A program made the position numbers and the translations under genes. A stretch of DNA of 64,000 nucleotides. Source: Bugulina stolonifera (taxonomy: Eukaryota; Bryozoa; Gymnolaemata; Cheilostomatida; Bugulidae). The stretch spans positions 4,259,001 to 4,323,000 of the forward strand of contig OW285196.1 in the NCBI GenBank assembly GCA_935421135.1, read 5' to 3'. Shown here piece by piece: positions 10,901-20,995 of the stretch; position 1 is the first letter of the stretch; every line of letters begins with the position of its first letter. A model generated the notes under the pieces. It ran no database searches and had not been told where the DNA came from. It saw only the letters and a program-made list of their open reading frames with translations.

Positions 10901-12043
10901 TGAACCTAGCTGTTTGTAGCCTTCCATACCAACCATGGAGCATGTTGCACCTGTGTCCCACTGGAACCTGGTGGGTCTACCGTTGATTTGAGTGTGGATC
11001 CAAATTTGTTTGCCGATCCGTTCAAACACCTGATGAGCATTTGCGCTGTAGAGTTGAGTCGGAGAGTAGTGAAAGACACTGCACACTGACTCTCTTACTG
11101 TGTTTGTTGAAGAGTGGTTGTCTGTAACTCTTGGTTTTGTCTTCTGTGACTGACATACAGAAGCGATGTGTCCCTTTTTGTTGCACTTTTTGCATACAAA
11201 TTCTCTACAAGGACAGTCTTGTCTGTCATGTTTAGTATGACAGCCAGGGCAAGATTTGTACTTCCCTTGTAACTTTGAAGATGTTGGATTTGTACCTCCA
11301 ACATGTCTCCTCTGGTTGCCATGTCGATAGTTTCCTGACATCTTGTTGACAGAAGCAGGAGGGGTCTGACTGGAGTCACCTTTGAGTACCTTGTCCGTCT
11401 CTGTAGTGCGAACGTATGTAGCTGCCTTCTTGAGAACATCATCAAGAGTAGGGTCAGCGTCAAGCAGACATTGGCGTCTGACATCTGGATGTGGTGTCTC
11501 CTTGATAATGACGTCACGTATCTGATCGTCAACATAGCTTTGGTTGCATGATCCGTTCTTGCACGCGAACCTGCAATCTCGTGCTAGTCCTCGAAGTTCT
11601 GCGGCCCAGTCAGCGTACGACTGACCTGGTTTCATTTTACACTGGTAGAATTCATATCTTGCAGCTTGAACATGAGTAGTGTCAACGAAGTGCGATGAAA
11701 GTTTCTCTGTTAACTCACCATATGTCTTGGTAGAAATGTCCTCTGATCCAAACAAATTAGTGAGTAAATCATAGGTGGTGGAACCTACCCATGACAGAAG
11801 GCATGCGCGTTTCTGTTGGTCATCAGTGACTTTGTAGACTGAGAAATGTTGATTGAAACGCTCCAGGTAAACTTTCCACTTCTCCTTTTCTCTGTCGAAT
11901 GCTTCAAATTTCGGTATTGTAGAAGCGTTCTCTGTCTTGAGAGTTGTCTGCTCTTTAGTCTTAAGCATCTCAATAAATTGTTGTTGGAATGTTATTTGTT
12001 GCTGCTGCATAGCATCCAGTATAGCTTTTATGTTGTCATCCAT
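7925..12043 (-). CDS. gag-pol: Gag-Pol polyprotein of the first Gypsy element
   Basis: One frame of 1372 residues from ATG at 12043-12041. Gag occupies about residues 1-300 with a CCHC zinc knuckle (CKKCNKKGHIASVC, 284-297) and an upstream Cys/His cluster (265-277). The protease has DTGA at 363-366. Reverse transcriptase has YLDD at 660-663. RNase H has its first Asp at 808 (ATDAS). Integrase has the zinc-binding H1039, H1042, C1072, C1075 and the catalytic triad D1102, D1158, E1194, with exactly 35 residues between the last two. Gag and Pol are fused without a frameshift or stop, so processing would rest on the protease. No stop or missing catalytic residue was seen, in line with the identical LTRs. 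Confidence 0.97.
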   Translation of the reverse strand: MDDNIKAILDAMQQQQITFQQQFIEMLKTKEQTTLKTENASTIPKFEAFDREKEKWKVYLERFNQHFSVYKVTDDQQKRACLLSWVGSTTYDLLTNLFGSEDISTKTYGELTEKLSSHFVDTTHVQAARYEFYQCKMKPGQSYADWAAELRGLARDCRFACKNGSCNQSYVDDQIRDVIIKETPHPDVRRQCLLDADPTLDDVLKKAATYVRTTETDKVLKGDSSQTPPASVNKMSGNYRHGNQRRHVGGTNPTSSKLQGKYKSCPGCHTKHDRQDCPCREFVCKKCNKKGHIASVCQSQKTKPRVTDNHSSTNTVRESVCSVFHYSPTQLYSANAHQVFERIGKQIWIHTQINGRPTRFQWDTGATCSMVGMEGYKQLGSPTIIPVSTQLTGYGNRKLRVKGECTIDVKVGQQEKKNLKLLVVDDPHGTNLFGLDWSDNFGLSHQGLAALSSIPREHTQTVADNSQQSATIQDRLAKLSMKYSNVFKQGLGLCTKMKAPIHLKPQAKPVFFKPRDVPFSRRNAVKEELERLVQERVLEHVDYSEYAAPIVAVSKPNGKVRICGDFKLLNQQISIDQHPLPKLDELLEKLRGGTHFSKIDLADAYLQIELQDHAKKLCVINTPFGLFRYNRMCFGVASSPAQFQRCMDTMIADLPGVAAYLDDLIVTGSDQETHWRNLEKLLARLEEYGFRIREEKCEFFKSSVEYLGHIIDKDGKRPSDSAIDAVRQLPRPQNVQELQAFLGKINYYGRFISNLSKEAAPLYKFLHNGAEFEWSSECDLAFNTLKNDVIRATQLTHYDESKPLILATDASQYGIGAVLMQEKDGVERPLAHASKTLDEHQKKYSQIEKEALSIIYGVTKFRQYLYGRKFTLVTDHEPLLAIFSPNKNVPVLTAQRLQRWALTLMAYQYDIRHKPTRQHGNADGLSRLPQGPDIQFDQQELQESVEISHVIQEDIDACLLDSRLVREHTQKDSSLKDVMHYINSGSWPLKLPSNKEHLRSFWNMRESLFVHGDILLLQRDSHTRVVIPSSLVNRALDLLHTSHWGVVRMKQLSRRYAWWPTINTDIEQAVKMCKPCQETANNPACTYTSWPQTHKPWQRIHLDFAGPFKGKMWLACIDAHSRYPYVAMLDVGKTTTTDTVAVLHHIFTMGGLPETIVTDNGPQFAAKEFQEFCMTHGIKHMTSPPFHPASNGEAERFIQSLKKGVEKNCAGGMPLKTSLQMFLATYRCLPHPSLDWKSPAEILHGRQPRSLLSLMNPMERQDNTASQQTPRLTTQYTANSLVHARNYSSGPKWLPGKIINQLGNMLFRVRTDRGIWKRHVNQLQPRLETLDQISPNITTDVTVPATTPKSPDRPRYPSRNRKRPDFYDSSKY

Positions 12044-12107
12044 ACTGCCAGTTAAGGTTTAATCCAGTGTAGTGTGTGTGTGTTAGATCCCACTGTGTGT
12101 GTGTTGG

Positions 12108-12125
12108 ATCCCACTTCTGACACCA
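12108..12125 (-). promoter_or_regulatory. Primer binding site of the first Gypsy element
   Basis: The minus strand reads TGGTGTCAGAAGTGGGAT, separated by two bases from the end of the 5' LTR. The complement ends in CCA and resembles an animal tRNA-Leu 3' end; the tRNA identity is from general memory and should be treated as tentative. Confidence 0.75.
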
Positions 12126-12127
12126 GT

Positions 12128-12511
12128 TGTTATGTTTCAGTGCGTAGGTACAGCTGAAACTAACATTGACAATTGAATGTCTAAATACTTCTTTGTGTGC
12201 AGAACTTCTAGTTTATTGTATATAAATAACAAGCTATAATATTTAGCTGAACTAGACTAGCAATGTGTAGTTACTTGAACACTGGCATATTAGCAACTGA
12301 ACTAAAATTGGAACTGGCCTGCTTATATATAAGTTGCTTTAGAATATTCTAGAATCTGTGATTCAGCAAGTATAAGAATGTTCTAGGCCATTCCAGTAAA
12401 TCCTATATAACACTACTGTAAGTAAACAAAAGTATGATTCATTGTCACATCTCACTAGTGCGTGCTATTATTAGAACATAAATAAACAATAAATAGTGAT
12501 TGTACATATCA
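12128..12511 (-). repeat. 5' LTR of the first Gypsy element
   Basis: 384 bp and identical by eye to 7506-7889. On the minus strand it precedes the primer binding site and the reading frame and would act as the promoter. Confidence 0.95.
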
Positions 12512-12516
12512 AATTT

Positions 12517-13065
12517 GTTTAATGTAGATTGCCAATAAAAAATAATTTCAAAAAACTAAACGGTATAATAGAATATAGTATAATAATAGTATATATTAAT
12601 GTGGCGCCAAAGCGGAACAATCTAAAAATGTATAATATTTATTGTAAACAGTTTGCTAGGGAAATAGATGCTGATATATATATACTCTACATAATATTCC
12701 ATAATTTATGTCCTGTTTAATATTTGGTTTTTATTTAATTTTTGATTGATGGTGAATTTATTATCATAATGCTATCATTAGGTGCACTGATCTTGGTGCC
12801 AATGGGTTCATTGGTCATTGGTGGTTCCAGTGGCTATGATAGGCGTGTGGGGTGGTGCTGGATGGCCCCTTATTTCTGTTGGTGGTGCCTTACGCTTGGG
12901 CTGGGTGAACTTGGTCATTATGGTAGCAAGACACAAGTGAAGATAATATTTTTAGCATTTTTGTACCAAAATCTTTGTCTCTTTGTTTAATGCCTGGTAC
13001 AGTAACATTGCTTTAGATTTAAACTTTCGGTTCATTCCAGCATTCCATAAGCGCTGGTTCTATTT
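12517..13065. other. Intergenic, nothing recognised
   Basis: AT-rich, with a Gly/Trp-rich open frame near 12742-12990 that lacks an ATG, domain or splice context. No gene called. Confidence 0.5.
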
Positions 13066-13133
13066 TACACTTACTCTATTCATACACTTACTCTATTCAT
13101 ACACTTACTCTATTCATACACTTACTCTATTCA
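13066..13133. repeat. 17-bp tandem repeat, four copies
   Basis: Four perfect copies of TACACTTACTCTATTCA. Sequence on either side carries related words (CACTCT, ACTCTA), suggesting older diverged copies. Confidence 0.95.
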
Positions 13134-14870
13134 AGCGCATAGTTACAGAGTCGGTTAGCACTCTAATATTCCAACATTTACTAGAGTCAGTGAGCACTCT
13201 CAAGTTATACCAGCTCCGTAAATAGAAACCAAAGAAGTTAGTAATTTAGAATACGTAATACTAATACTTCTAGTGATTTTTAAACACTTTATTATACAGG
13301 TACAATATACATGTATATGTAAGCTATCCAGCTTCATATTTCACAAGTGTGACTACACTGCCATTATTGAATTATACCTTTTATATTTTACACTGTTACA
13401 TTAATTCACCTTGCCAACTTTGTGTCAATTTTATTACTTCTATTTTTGTGGTTGCATATTATAATGTTTTAATGTAACAACCTCATACTGTATTACTAGT
13501 TCTATATAATCACATTCTTTCATTATTCTATAGTTTTTACCAGCTTACAATAAACAAGAGACGGGACATAAACGATTTCCTGATTTCCTGTGTTAGAGCT
13601 GCGTTGAAAACTTAGTCACTAATTACGGGGCCATTAATTGCGTGCATATGTGGGAAAAAATCCACCAAAAATATATAATTATATCGAAGCATGACAAATA
13701 CTGTATATCCCCGCCCAATTAAATTGATCACAAAAGGTAAATTTTACAGTAAAATACTATATCATCAAAAGGACGCACGAGAATAGACAATATTATGTGT
13801 ATAACAAGTATAATCCTCTCAAATTTTTTCTTTTGTCAAATGTAGCTAAATGTTTTTGTTATAAAACTATTATGGTTACTGTCAATACAATCATTTGGAA
13901 ATCATTTCCAGGTCAGGAAGAGCCATCATCGCTGAAAATTCTATTTAGACCAGGGGCCTCTGGTTTATGTATTTTAATATCAGTGAACCAAGCATGGCTG
14001 GAAAGCTGGAACCCAAGTGGATATTTACATAGCCATATCTAGCAATGACCCTGTGGTGGTTGCAAAATTTCCCGTTTTAGTCCTTGTGTCTTAGTCCTTC
14101 CTTGCTGGTAATGGGGCAGTGGTTGCAAAAATTGTAATCTTACGTAGCTACCTGAAGTAATAACTTTGTCTATCTAAATGTTATGAAGCTAGTTTACCAA
14201 TCAACAGATAATAATTATAGATGTTCTTCAAACCTTATTTCTAATTACATGTAGCCTACAATAGCAAAAACTATTTTGTGTCGGTTAGCCCTCTTTGTGT
14301 GTTATAAAGTATCTAGTTTGCTACAGGTTCATCTACCTGCTCACTGCCTGACAGACTGAGACCAATGTAAAACAATAATAATGTTGGGAATTCTTCCCTG
14401 AGAGCAATGTGCCCGCAACCGTCAACCTCCGGGGCTCCGCCTACCATTAGACTGAAGCCGCTACCATCACAGCTGCCTTAAGACCACATTGCTCCCAACG
14501 AAAAATCAACAATATTACTGGCAGCAGTGAGATGCTGCTGAACCCACGGCTAGTTGTGGTGGGGTGAAAGTAGTGGAACTGTCCTGCCATGTGTGTGGGC
14601 TGATCCCACCTATCCATGCAAAATGATAGTGTTGATCCTAATTATAGTCTTATAACAAAATATTTAGCTAGCAAAATTTAGCAAAGGTGCATCACACTTT
14701 AGAAGAAAAGATATAGTAAGCAGAAAACGAGAGAGGACAACTTCTATTCATTGCCAATGGCCTATGAGTGCCCATGCAATAGACGATGTAACACCATATC
14801 ACTACATGCTAGCTAGCTGGCAGGTATCTATGTTATGTCTACCTACACAAATTATTGATTAAGAAAACAA
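13134..14870. other. Intergenic, no gene recognised
   Basis: AT-rich to about 14330. A more GC-rich block at 14380-14600 has partly mirrored ends (GTTGGGAA...GAGCAATGTG versus CACATTGCTCCCAAC) and may be a decayed mobile element. No coding frame supported. Confidence 0.4.
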
Positions 14871-14880
14871 TTTCATAATA

Positions 14881-14950
14881 CCTGGTACGATATCTCGCAT
14901 GATATGTGGTATGATATCTTGCATGATATCTGGTATGGTATCTGGTACGT
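14881..14950. repeat. Short degenerate tandem repeat
   Basis: Alternating words TGGTACGATATC, GCATGATATC and TGGTATGATATC repeat over about 70 bp. Confidence 0.75.
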
Positions 14951-15253
14951 AAGCCATCAGCCATAATCAAAAGTGGCCATAGCAATTACATTATTTTTAT
15001 CATATGACTACAATTATAGTCTAATACCAACTAGTATCTCACAGCTGTCTACAAGACCTACCTATTTCTGATTCAGCCATATCTGTGCGTCTCTCTTATG
15101 TGTACCTCTAGTAAGCTGGCAAACCTAAAACAAGGTGAACCACAGGTTAACCGAATTGTAGCATTATACTGTTTCAATGTATTGAACATTTTTCTAGCAA
15201 GTAGTTTTTCTCTCAGTAGAACCATGAACATTTACATCTGAGACTAGTCTTTT

Positions 15254-15524
15254 GAACAGTAAAGGGACATTTCGAAAATATCAGTTAGAAACCGATTGTT
15301 TGGAAAACAACCATTACGAGACTGCGTAGATTACATTAGGAAGAACACAACTCACAGATAATAAATTATTTTTAGTGTTGTACAAGTTAGCAGAAACAAA
15401 AAATATAATATTAAAAATAAAAATTAATTGAAAGCTGGGAGTTGGGGTTTAGAGTTCCTAAATGGTTGTTTTCCAAATGACAATTTTTGAAACGTCCCGT
15501 TTCTGACTGACATTTTCGAACAGT
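15254..15524. mobile_element. Hairpin-forming element, probable MITE remnant
   Basis: Inverted arms of about 45-60 bp: TTCGAAAATATCAGTTAGAAA (first 20 bases from 15271) and its diverged complement ending ACATTTTCGAA at 15520. The inner parts TGGAAAACAACCAT (15301-15314) and ATGGTTGTTTTCCA (15462-15475) are exact complements. The spacer is about 150 bp. No target duplication was identified. Confidence 0.5.
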
Positions 15525-16019
15525 CACAAATTCCTTTTGAGCTGATGCTCTGGATTCATCAATGAGACTTAGTATCTGCATGGACAAAACCTTGGATATT
15601 TCCCAATAAATACAGCATTGGTATACAGGTGACTTTCTCTATTTTGCACAGTGATACCACACATTAGATAAAGAATGATGGTTTCTATGGTTCACACAGA
15701 CAGCACCATTACCAGAATCACAACAAGTACCACACCGACTCATTATACCACAATTATTATCTGCACTGAAAATTGAACCCTAAGTACATCTGTACTTAGA
15801 ATGCATAGGGAACAGCCCTCCCAACTATGTACATGAACCTGCTTCAAATCACCACAACATTACCACTAACTATAAAAGGGATGTGTCTATAAATTAACAG
15901 AATGACAGTATTTGAGACTAAAAGCTATTTATATTACCTTGGCAACTAGCCAATTCAATCCCTCCTCTTTGTATACAGTTGGGTCTAATGGCATTCACAG
16001 TAGATAACAATTATGTAGT

Positions 16020-16153
16020 TATGTAGGCAACTACTACTACTGCTACTACATGTAGTAACTACTATATTGTTACTACAGTATTGTTAGTAGCCTACTAACA
16101 ATTTACTGTAGTACAGTAGTAGTTGCTAGTAGCAGTAGTTAGTAGTTGGCCAA
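16020..16153. repeat. Imperfect 130-bp palindrome rich in (TAC)n/(TAG)n
   Basis: The left half (GCAACTACTACTACTGCTAC...) is mirrored by the right half (...GTAGCAGTAGTTAGTAGTTGGCC) around about 16090, with CTACTAACAA/TTGTTAGTAG at the centre. Confidence 0.75.
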
Positions 16154-16253
16154 ACTAGTAATCCATATATTATAGTGTGGTGTTCCAGACATGTTCAATA
16201 GGAACAGACTCCTTTAGCCACACATTGACACTACAGTTTTGATGTCCATTATA

Positions 16254-16332
16254 GACAGGCAAGTACAGGCATGTATGGGCAATTACAGTTATAATAATTG
16301 TCATTGCCCATACCTGCCTGTATTTGCCTGTC
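16254..16332. repeat. Hairpin with 34-bp arms
   Basis: GACAGGCAAGTACAGGCATG... at 16254 onward is mirrored at the right end (...CTGCCTGTATTTGCCTGTC to 16332), with three or four mismatches and an AT-rich loop of about 10 bases. Could be a small foldback element or a structured RNA if transcribed. Confidence 0.7.
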
Positions 16333-17051
16333 ATTGTCTACATTGAGCCATCATGTAGAACCTTTAGGTACCATCCTACTATAAAGGATGATGTTTCTGA
16401 ATGAACATGTACTAGTTCTTGCATATTGTTTGTTCCTCGCTATTATAAGCACCTTTGATCATGGCCGACCCTTTCAAGGTCGGCCCTTGGCCTTTTGCCA
16501 CCATATTGTTATGCAATTTCCGAGGCCAATACTCTATCGTCACTCCCGATACTCTATCGAGCTTTTTACCGGAATTGCTACCGGAACTAGTTTTAGTATA
16601 AAAGCATGAACATTTTGTTACACAAATCAGTTGATGACTAGACTCCAATAAAGTCACATCTCTAAACTCAAACCTTACAGTCTTCTCTTTTAGCACAGCA
16701 GTTCCAGCCCTGGATCCCGTTGGACCACTAGCCCGAACTTACTTTTAGGCTAAAAAGAACATAATATGTACTCTTTCTCAACTCTTCCTAAGCCCTTACA
16801 CGTGAATAAGCTACACATACTCTTCACTATTTATGTAATGCTGGAAGATTAAGTCCAGTCGACCACTCCTAGACTCTTCCCACACTCGTACCATTGGTAT
16901 ACCAGTGTGTTCTCAAACATTACAATAGTACTAGTTTTAGATAATACTCAGTCAATAGACAAATAACTGATTGTGGAAGATGAACATACATGTAATAATA
17001 GGACCACTGTGCGGTTTGTCGAACAATAGTTATAATATACATACTACCATT
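16333..17051. other. Intergenic, possible LTR-like signals only
   Basis: TATAAAA near 16598 is followed 50 bp later by AATAAAG. The spacing is LTR-like, but no TG...CA boundaries or target duplication could be placed. Confidence 0.25.
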
Positions 17052-17368
17052 ATACCTGTCAACTATCCCTATTTGGGAGGGACCCTCCCTATTTCAAACT
17101 CCCACTCCCACCAGCTCCCTATGTCTGTCCCTATATCCTCCCTATTTCAGGGCATCAGATGGGTATTTTTCTTTTTTGGTAAGTTGTGTGTATTTGCAGA
17201 CAGTTTAAATGCCATTGTTGTTTAATTGTGTCTATGGGAACAAAGATGGAAAGAAGCTCTTAGCGTAGAAAACGCTCGTGCAGTCTTGCGCGAGCGGTCT
17301 TGCACATTTCACCAGTGCGCGTGGAAGCTGGGACTCCCTATATTTCTTCACTCTAGGTTGACAGGTAT
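17052..17368. mobile_element. Non-autonomous DNA element with 12-bp TIRs
   Basis: ATACCTGTCAAC at 17052-17063 is mirrored by GTTGACAGGTAT at 17357-17368. The left subterminal region is built of CTCCCTAT words (TCCCTATTTGGGAGGGA), and a related CTCCCTATAT lies near the right end. No coding capacity. A TA dinucleotide borders the CCTGTCAAC core on both sides, which could be the target duplication, but this is not decisive. Confidence 0.6.
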
Positions 17369-17980
17369 GCATACTATACTACATACTACATATTACAAAC
17401 TATACTACATACACGTACTACCTACCCAGTTAGACAATGTGCAGATACATGTAGGTGTGCGCCTACAATTATAGCAATTGATTACAAACTGATGAATAGC
17501 AATGTCAGCATTCGCCTTGTCTTGCACGGCATCGCATTGCACAGCATCGCATTGCATTACCCTGGCTTTAGCATTGCCAGGTCTTTCTGCAAAAATTGAG
17601 CTGCAAACGGTGCTACTCATTCGTACAAATAGTTATGTAACAGCATACATGTACCATGCAATGATAATAATTACAATGAAAACAACATAATTATTAATAA
17701 TTATTATAATGGTATTTAAATTATTCATACAAGCAGGAGTACAATATTTTGTATGAACATAACTTGTGCTAGTCTATGTTATTTGATGACAATAAGACTA
17801 ATATTATATTGTAATGGTTTCTGGTATTTCGTGCGGTCGTCCTTGGACGACTACCGACCCAAAACTGAATTGCCTGTGAGTGGTGCTAGGCCTTCTCATT
17901 ACATGAAAGATCAACAGGTACTAGTACTCCAATGACTACTCAAGACGACCCATCTGGTCCCAAGTCTGACCTTCAGACTA
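17369..17980. other. Intergenic, nothing firm
   Basis: Contains a small repeat (GCATCGCATTGCA) at 17525-17560. No supported gene. Confidence 0.4.
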
Positions 17981-17984
17981 TACG

Positions 17985-18480
17985 TTGAAAGAGAGTGATC
18001 CGACCTAGTAGGCGGTTCGCTAAGCGAATGACCTGACAAAAGGAAGAGAAAGTCTCTGTATGAAGTATAGATGTGTCTTTATTGAAAGCCAAGTGAAGAC
18101 TGAGACAATGAACAGTGAAACAATGCCCTTTATATAGTATAAGGACTTCCGCCCGACGTAGTGTCGGGAAACGACGACATAGGGTCGTCCGGAAGTTGCG
18201 CAACAACATGGCCGCCGGAAGCCCGACGGCCGACCCAAAATGGGTCGGGTTATACAAAAGTTGCTTATAATGGTCCAATTCATGTACAAAATGAATATCA
18301 AGTAATTCTGAGAGGTCGGGCCTCTGTACATGGGTATAAAAGGCACTAAAAGACTTAGTAATTATCATACATGAATGTATATCAGTATGTAGTTAAGTAG
18401 AATGGGTATAAACACATAGATACACGTATATAGACAGTAAATGAATCGCCACAAAAGTATTATCTCTTTAAACCGGAAGT
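17985..18480 (-). mobile_element. Possible solo-LTR-like sequence
   Basis: Read on the minus strand, a TATA box (CTATATAAAGGGC, about 18127-18139) is followed about 55 bases later by AATAAAGACAC (about 18072-18082). That is the compact promoter plus poly(A) arrangement of an LTR R region. The upstream part is GC-rich with CCGAC/GTCGG palindromes. TG/CA ends and a target duplication could not be located, so this may equally be a decayed host promoter. Confidence 0.3.
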
Positions 18481-18742
18481 AGACGGCGTTTTTCTGGAGA
18501 CGGTGTAGACGGCGTAGATAGTGTTTTAGTTACACCCCAATGTAGTTGAGTATTAACATACGAACAGCTAGTTTCTAGTTATGAGAGTACGAGTGTTAGC
18601 TGAGTAGTGCTGTGACAACTACTAGGCACTTAAGGTGCTGTAGGGTTTATTCCGGTAGCTGGAGTCGTATACAAATGTCCTGTACCATCACAATATTATA
18701 GTAATAGTGTAGTATCGAAGTATACACATCATATTAGTGGCC

Positions 18743-18809
18743 CTTACTGTATTTTCCATCAGCAATCAGTAACATTATGTTACTGATTGCTGATGGAAAA
18801 TACAGTAAG
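18743..18809. repeat. Perfect 67-bp palindrome
   Basis: Two 33-bp arms, exact reverse complements, surround a single central T at 18776 (CTTACTGTATTTTCCATCAG begins the left arm). No mismatch was found. A palindrome this perfect can extrude as a cruciform and is usually unstable, so it is probably young. Confidence 0.95.
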
Positions 18810-19221
18810 TAAACATAAATATACACTGTACCTTGCAAGACGTGCATGTACTTACCTGCTACAGCTGTGTTAATATTGGTAGATTATATTGTTTTTATAC
18901 CAAGAAATATCATAGTTGTACTCATTAACTGCATGACACTCAGCTCAGGTCAATAACAGGTGCTTGCTGGGCTAGTAACTAGTAAATGTACAAGGTACAG
19001 CATTCTTTACTGCATAGATTAATATTATTATTAATGGGCGTGTCCAGAGCCATCTACTCTGGGCGTGTCTATGTACTTCATTGATGACTATTGACTGAGC
19101 ACAACCTCCCTTCTCATTGGCTGCATACATAAACAATGACATGCATATCATAGAGTTGTTTTCTCACTACTCGTAACCTAACCAGTGTTATAATGATTAT
19201 AGTGAACTGTGAATAGGGAAT
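18810..19221. other. Intergenic, nothing recognised
   Basis: AT-rich sequence without coding or repeat features. Confidence 0.5.
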
Positions 19222-19430
19222 TCAATGATCTAAAGAGATGTGCATTTTTTTCAATTTTGGGTGGAGAATGCACTTCACCGATGGCAAAATTTATATGAGA
19301 CACAGGAACAATTGTGGCTGGATACTCTTCCTAGCACCACCTATGATCCAGCCTTATGGGAATTGAACCTGGGACTCCCACATGGAAGTCCAGAGCCCAT
19401 ACCATTAGGCAACGGCTGCTCCTTTGAACT
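19222..19430 (-). mobile_element. tRNA-derived SINE
   Basis: On the minus strand the head begins near 19428 with TTGCCTAATGGTATGGGC (A-box-like) and GGTTCAATTCC (B-box-like) about 35 bases later. It is followed by a body AGGAAGAGTATCCAGCCACA shared with the copies at 21010-21482 and 35100-35330, and a tail AAAAAAATGCACATC. RNA polymerase III boxes and the shared body define a SINE family. Confidence 0.7.
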
Positions 19431-19897
19431 GTGAATACAATATCTATAGCATAATTGACCTACTGACATTGTGCTGTACATCTGCAGTAACATGTATATC
19501 TTTACTACTTCTATGATTGATTGCTACCTGGGTGATTTGGAGAGTTTTATTGTAACTAAATTCAATCCTTATTTCTTATGAGCCATGAGCTAATGAACAT
19601 AACATAATGTATTACTAGAGGTAAACTGTTGACATAGGTCACAATCTTTTTAAGTTGGGCCCCTCGAGTGCTTTTACATTGTATTTAGTATTTAGTCGGG
19701 TTTGATGTTTTCACTGGAATAAACAATTAATTGTAAGCCGATGGCCCATTGGTCCCTCAGAAACCGATGAAAACCTATACAGGATTACCTAGGAGTCTCT
19801 CAGCCTACTTTCCCCTAGAACAGAGTGCTTGGAGCAATTAGTGTAATCAAGAATGCAGACCCAGCCAGGAAACAGTGGCCAACCCAAACCCAACCCA
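19431..19897. other. Intergenic, nothing recognised
   Basis: No coding frame or element boundaries seen. Confidence 0.5.
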
Positions 19898-19945
19898 ACT
19901 TTATGTGGAAAAGTGAATAGATCTATTCACTTTTCCACATAAAGT
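19898..19945. repeat. Perfect 48-bp palindrome without loop
   Basis: Two 24-bp arms meet at AGATCT (19919-19924); the left arm starts ACTTTATGTGGAAAAGTGAA. Every base pairs with its partner. Confidence 0.95.
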
Positions 19946-20107
19946 CATGCTATGACATTATTCTAACGTTTCCAAAACTGTTGGCTTTGGAAAATATGTG
20001 TCACTCAATTAGAGTTATCATGCCTTGAGAAGGAACAACTTCAAAGACTACCTCACATTAACTCAAGTGAAAAAAGTATGTTAAATATTCATCTGCAAGT
20101 TTGAAGT

Positions 20108-20255
20108 TCTCAAAGACTATACATAGCAAGTTACCAAAGAGGCAAAGACTATACATATAGCAAGTTACCAACGACTATACATAGCAAGTTACCAAAGACT
20201 ATACATATAGCAAGTTACCAAAGACTATACATAGCAAGTTACCAAAGACTAAACA
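20108..20255. repeat. Tandem repeat of about 24-26 bp, five to six copies
   Basis: The unit CAAAGACTATACATAGCAAG plus TTAC is repeated; some copies carry an extra AT (ACATATAGC) and one has CAACGACT. Units alternate between the long and short form. Confidence 0.9.
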
Positions 20256-20995
20256 ATCACCATGTTTTTAAAAATTTGTGTAGTAAGTGGCTTTGAATTT
20301 TATTTTATTTTAGTCCGAATTGAGGTATCTTGTCTAAAGCATTTGAAAACAATAAACTGTAACATTACAAAGTTTATGTACTTCCTCCCTGCTCTGTGCT
20401 GCTCAGGTGCTCATATAGAAGTGTTACATTTTCAGAGTAAAATATTATCTTGTTTCCTATTTTGATGATTGCAGTGAACAGGTATGCCAAGGTCTGTTGT
20501 GTTTATTGGTTTATTACAAAATCAATGATCATTATAGATACTACAGCTGGGATCTCTCTTGCAAACCAATATTATTATGTTTGAAACTATACGTTATAGT
20601 TATGTATTCACGGGCTTTCCAACAGAAAAGCAAAAGCATCACTATCAGCAAGTTAGATACATAAGTTGAAAAATTTATAATAAATAGCCTTTGTTCTTCA
20701 CCAGAACTGAAGCATAAATTCTATATAGTATTGGTCAACTGCCCAGACCCTAAACACAATTAAACCTAAGGCTATCCAAATTGCCCGCTATTGAACCTAG
20801 CACTAAGTTGCAGTGTAGCACCAGACCATGCCGTAAAAACATAGGCAAGAATATATTAAATATTAAAAGAGAAAAAATATATTATGTATACATAATATAA
20901 ACAATTTGGTCAATAAGAAGTGCAATAGTATAGTTGTGTCATCCATCTACCCATAGACTATTATTAGCATGACCTGTAAAACTATAATTAATCCG
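20256..20995. other. Intergenic, nothing recognised
   Basis: AT-rich, with no gene or element boundaries recognised. Confidence 0.5.

Larger units (their letters stand above)
7506..12511 (-). mobile_element. Complete Ty3/Gypsy LTR retrotransposon, very young
   Basis: A 5006-bp element on the minus strand. It has two 384-bp LTRs that appear identical base for base, a 5-bp target duplication (AATTT at 7501-7505 and 12512-12516), a primer binding site, a polypurine tract and one uninterrupted gag-pol reading frame. LTRs are identical at integration and diverge afterwards, so the insertion is recent and the element may still be competent. Domain order protease-RT-RNaseH-integrase identifies Ty3/Gypsy. 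No envelope gene is present. Confidence 0.95.

Noticed and set aside
12742..12990. 82-codon Gly/Trp-rich frame
   Set aside because: Starts at a non-ATG codon, no splice partner, no homology recognised.
16430..16740. LTR with TATAAAA and AATAAAG followed by a TGG primer-site-like word
   Set aside because: No matching TG/CA ends, second LTR or target duplication could be found.
17226..17474. 82-codon frame
   Set aside because: Crosses the right end of the 17052-17368 TIR element and has no independent support.
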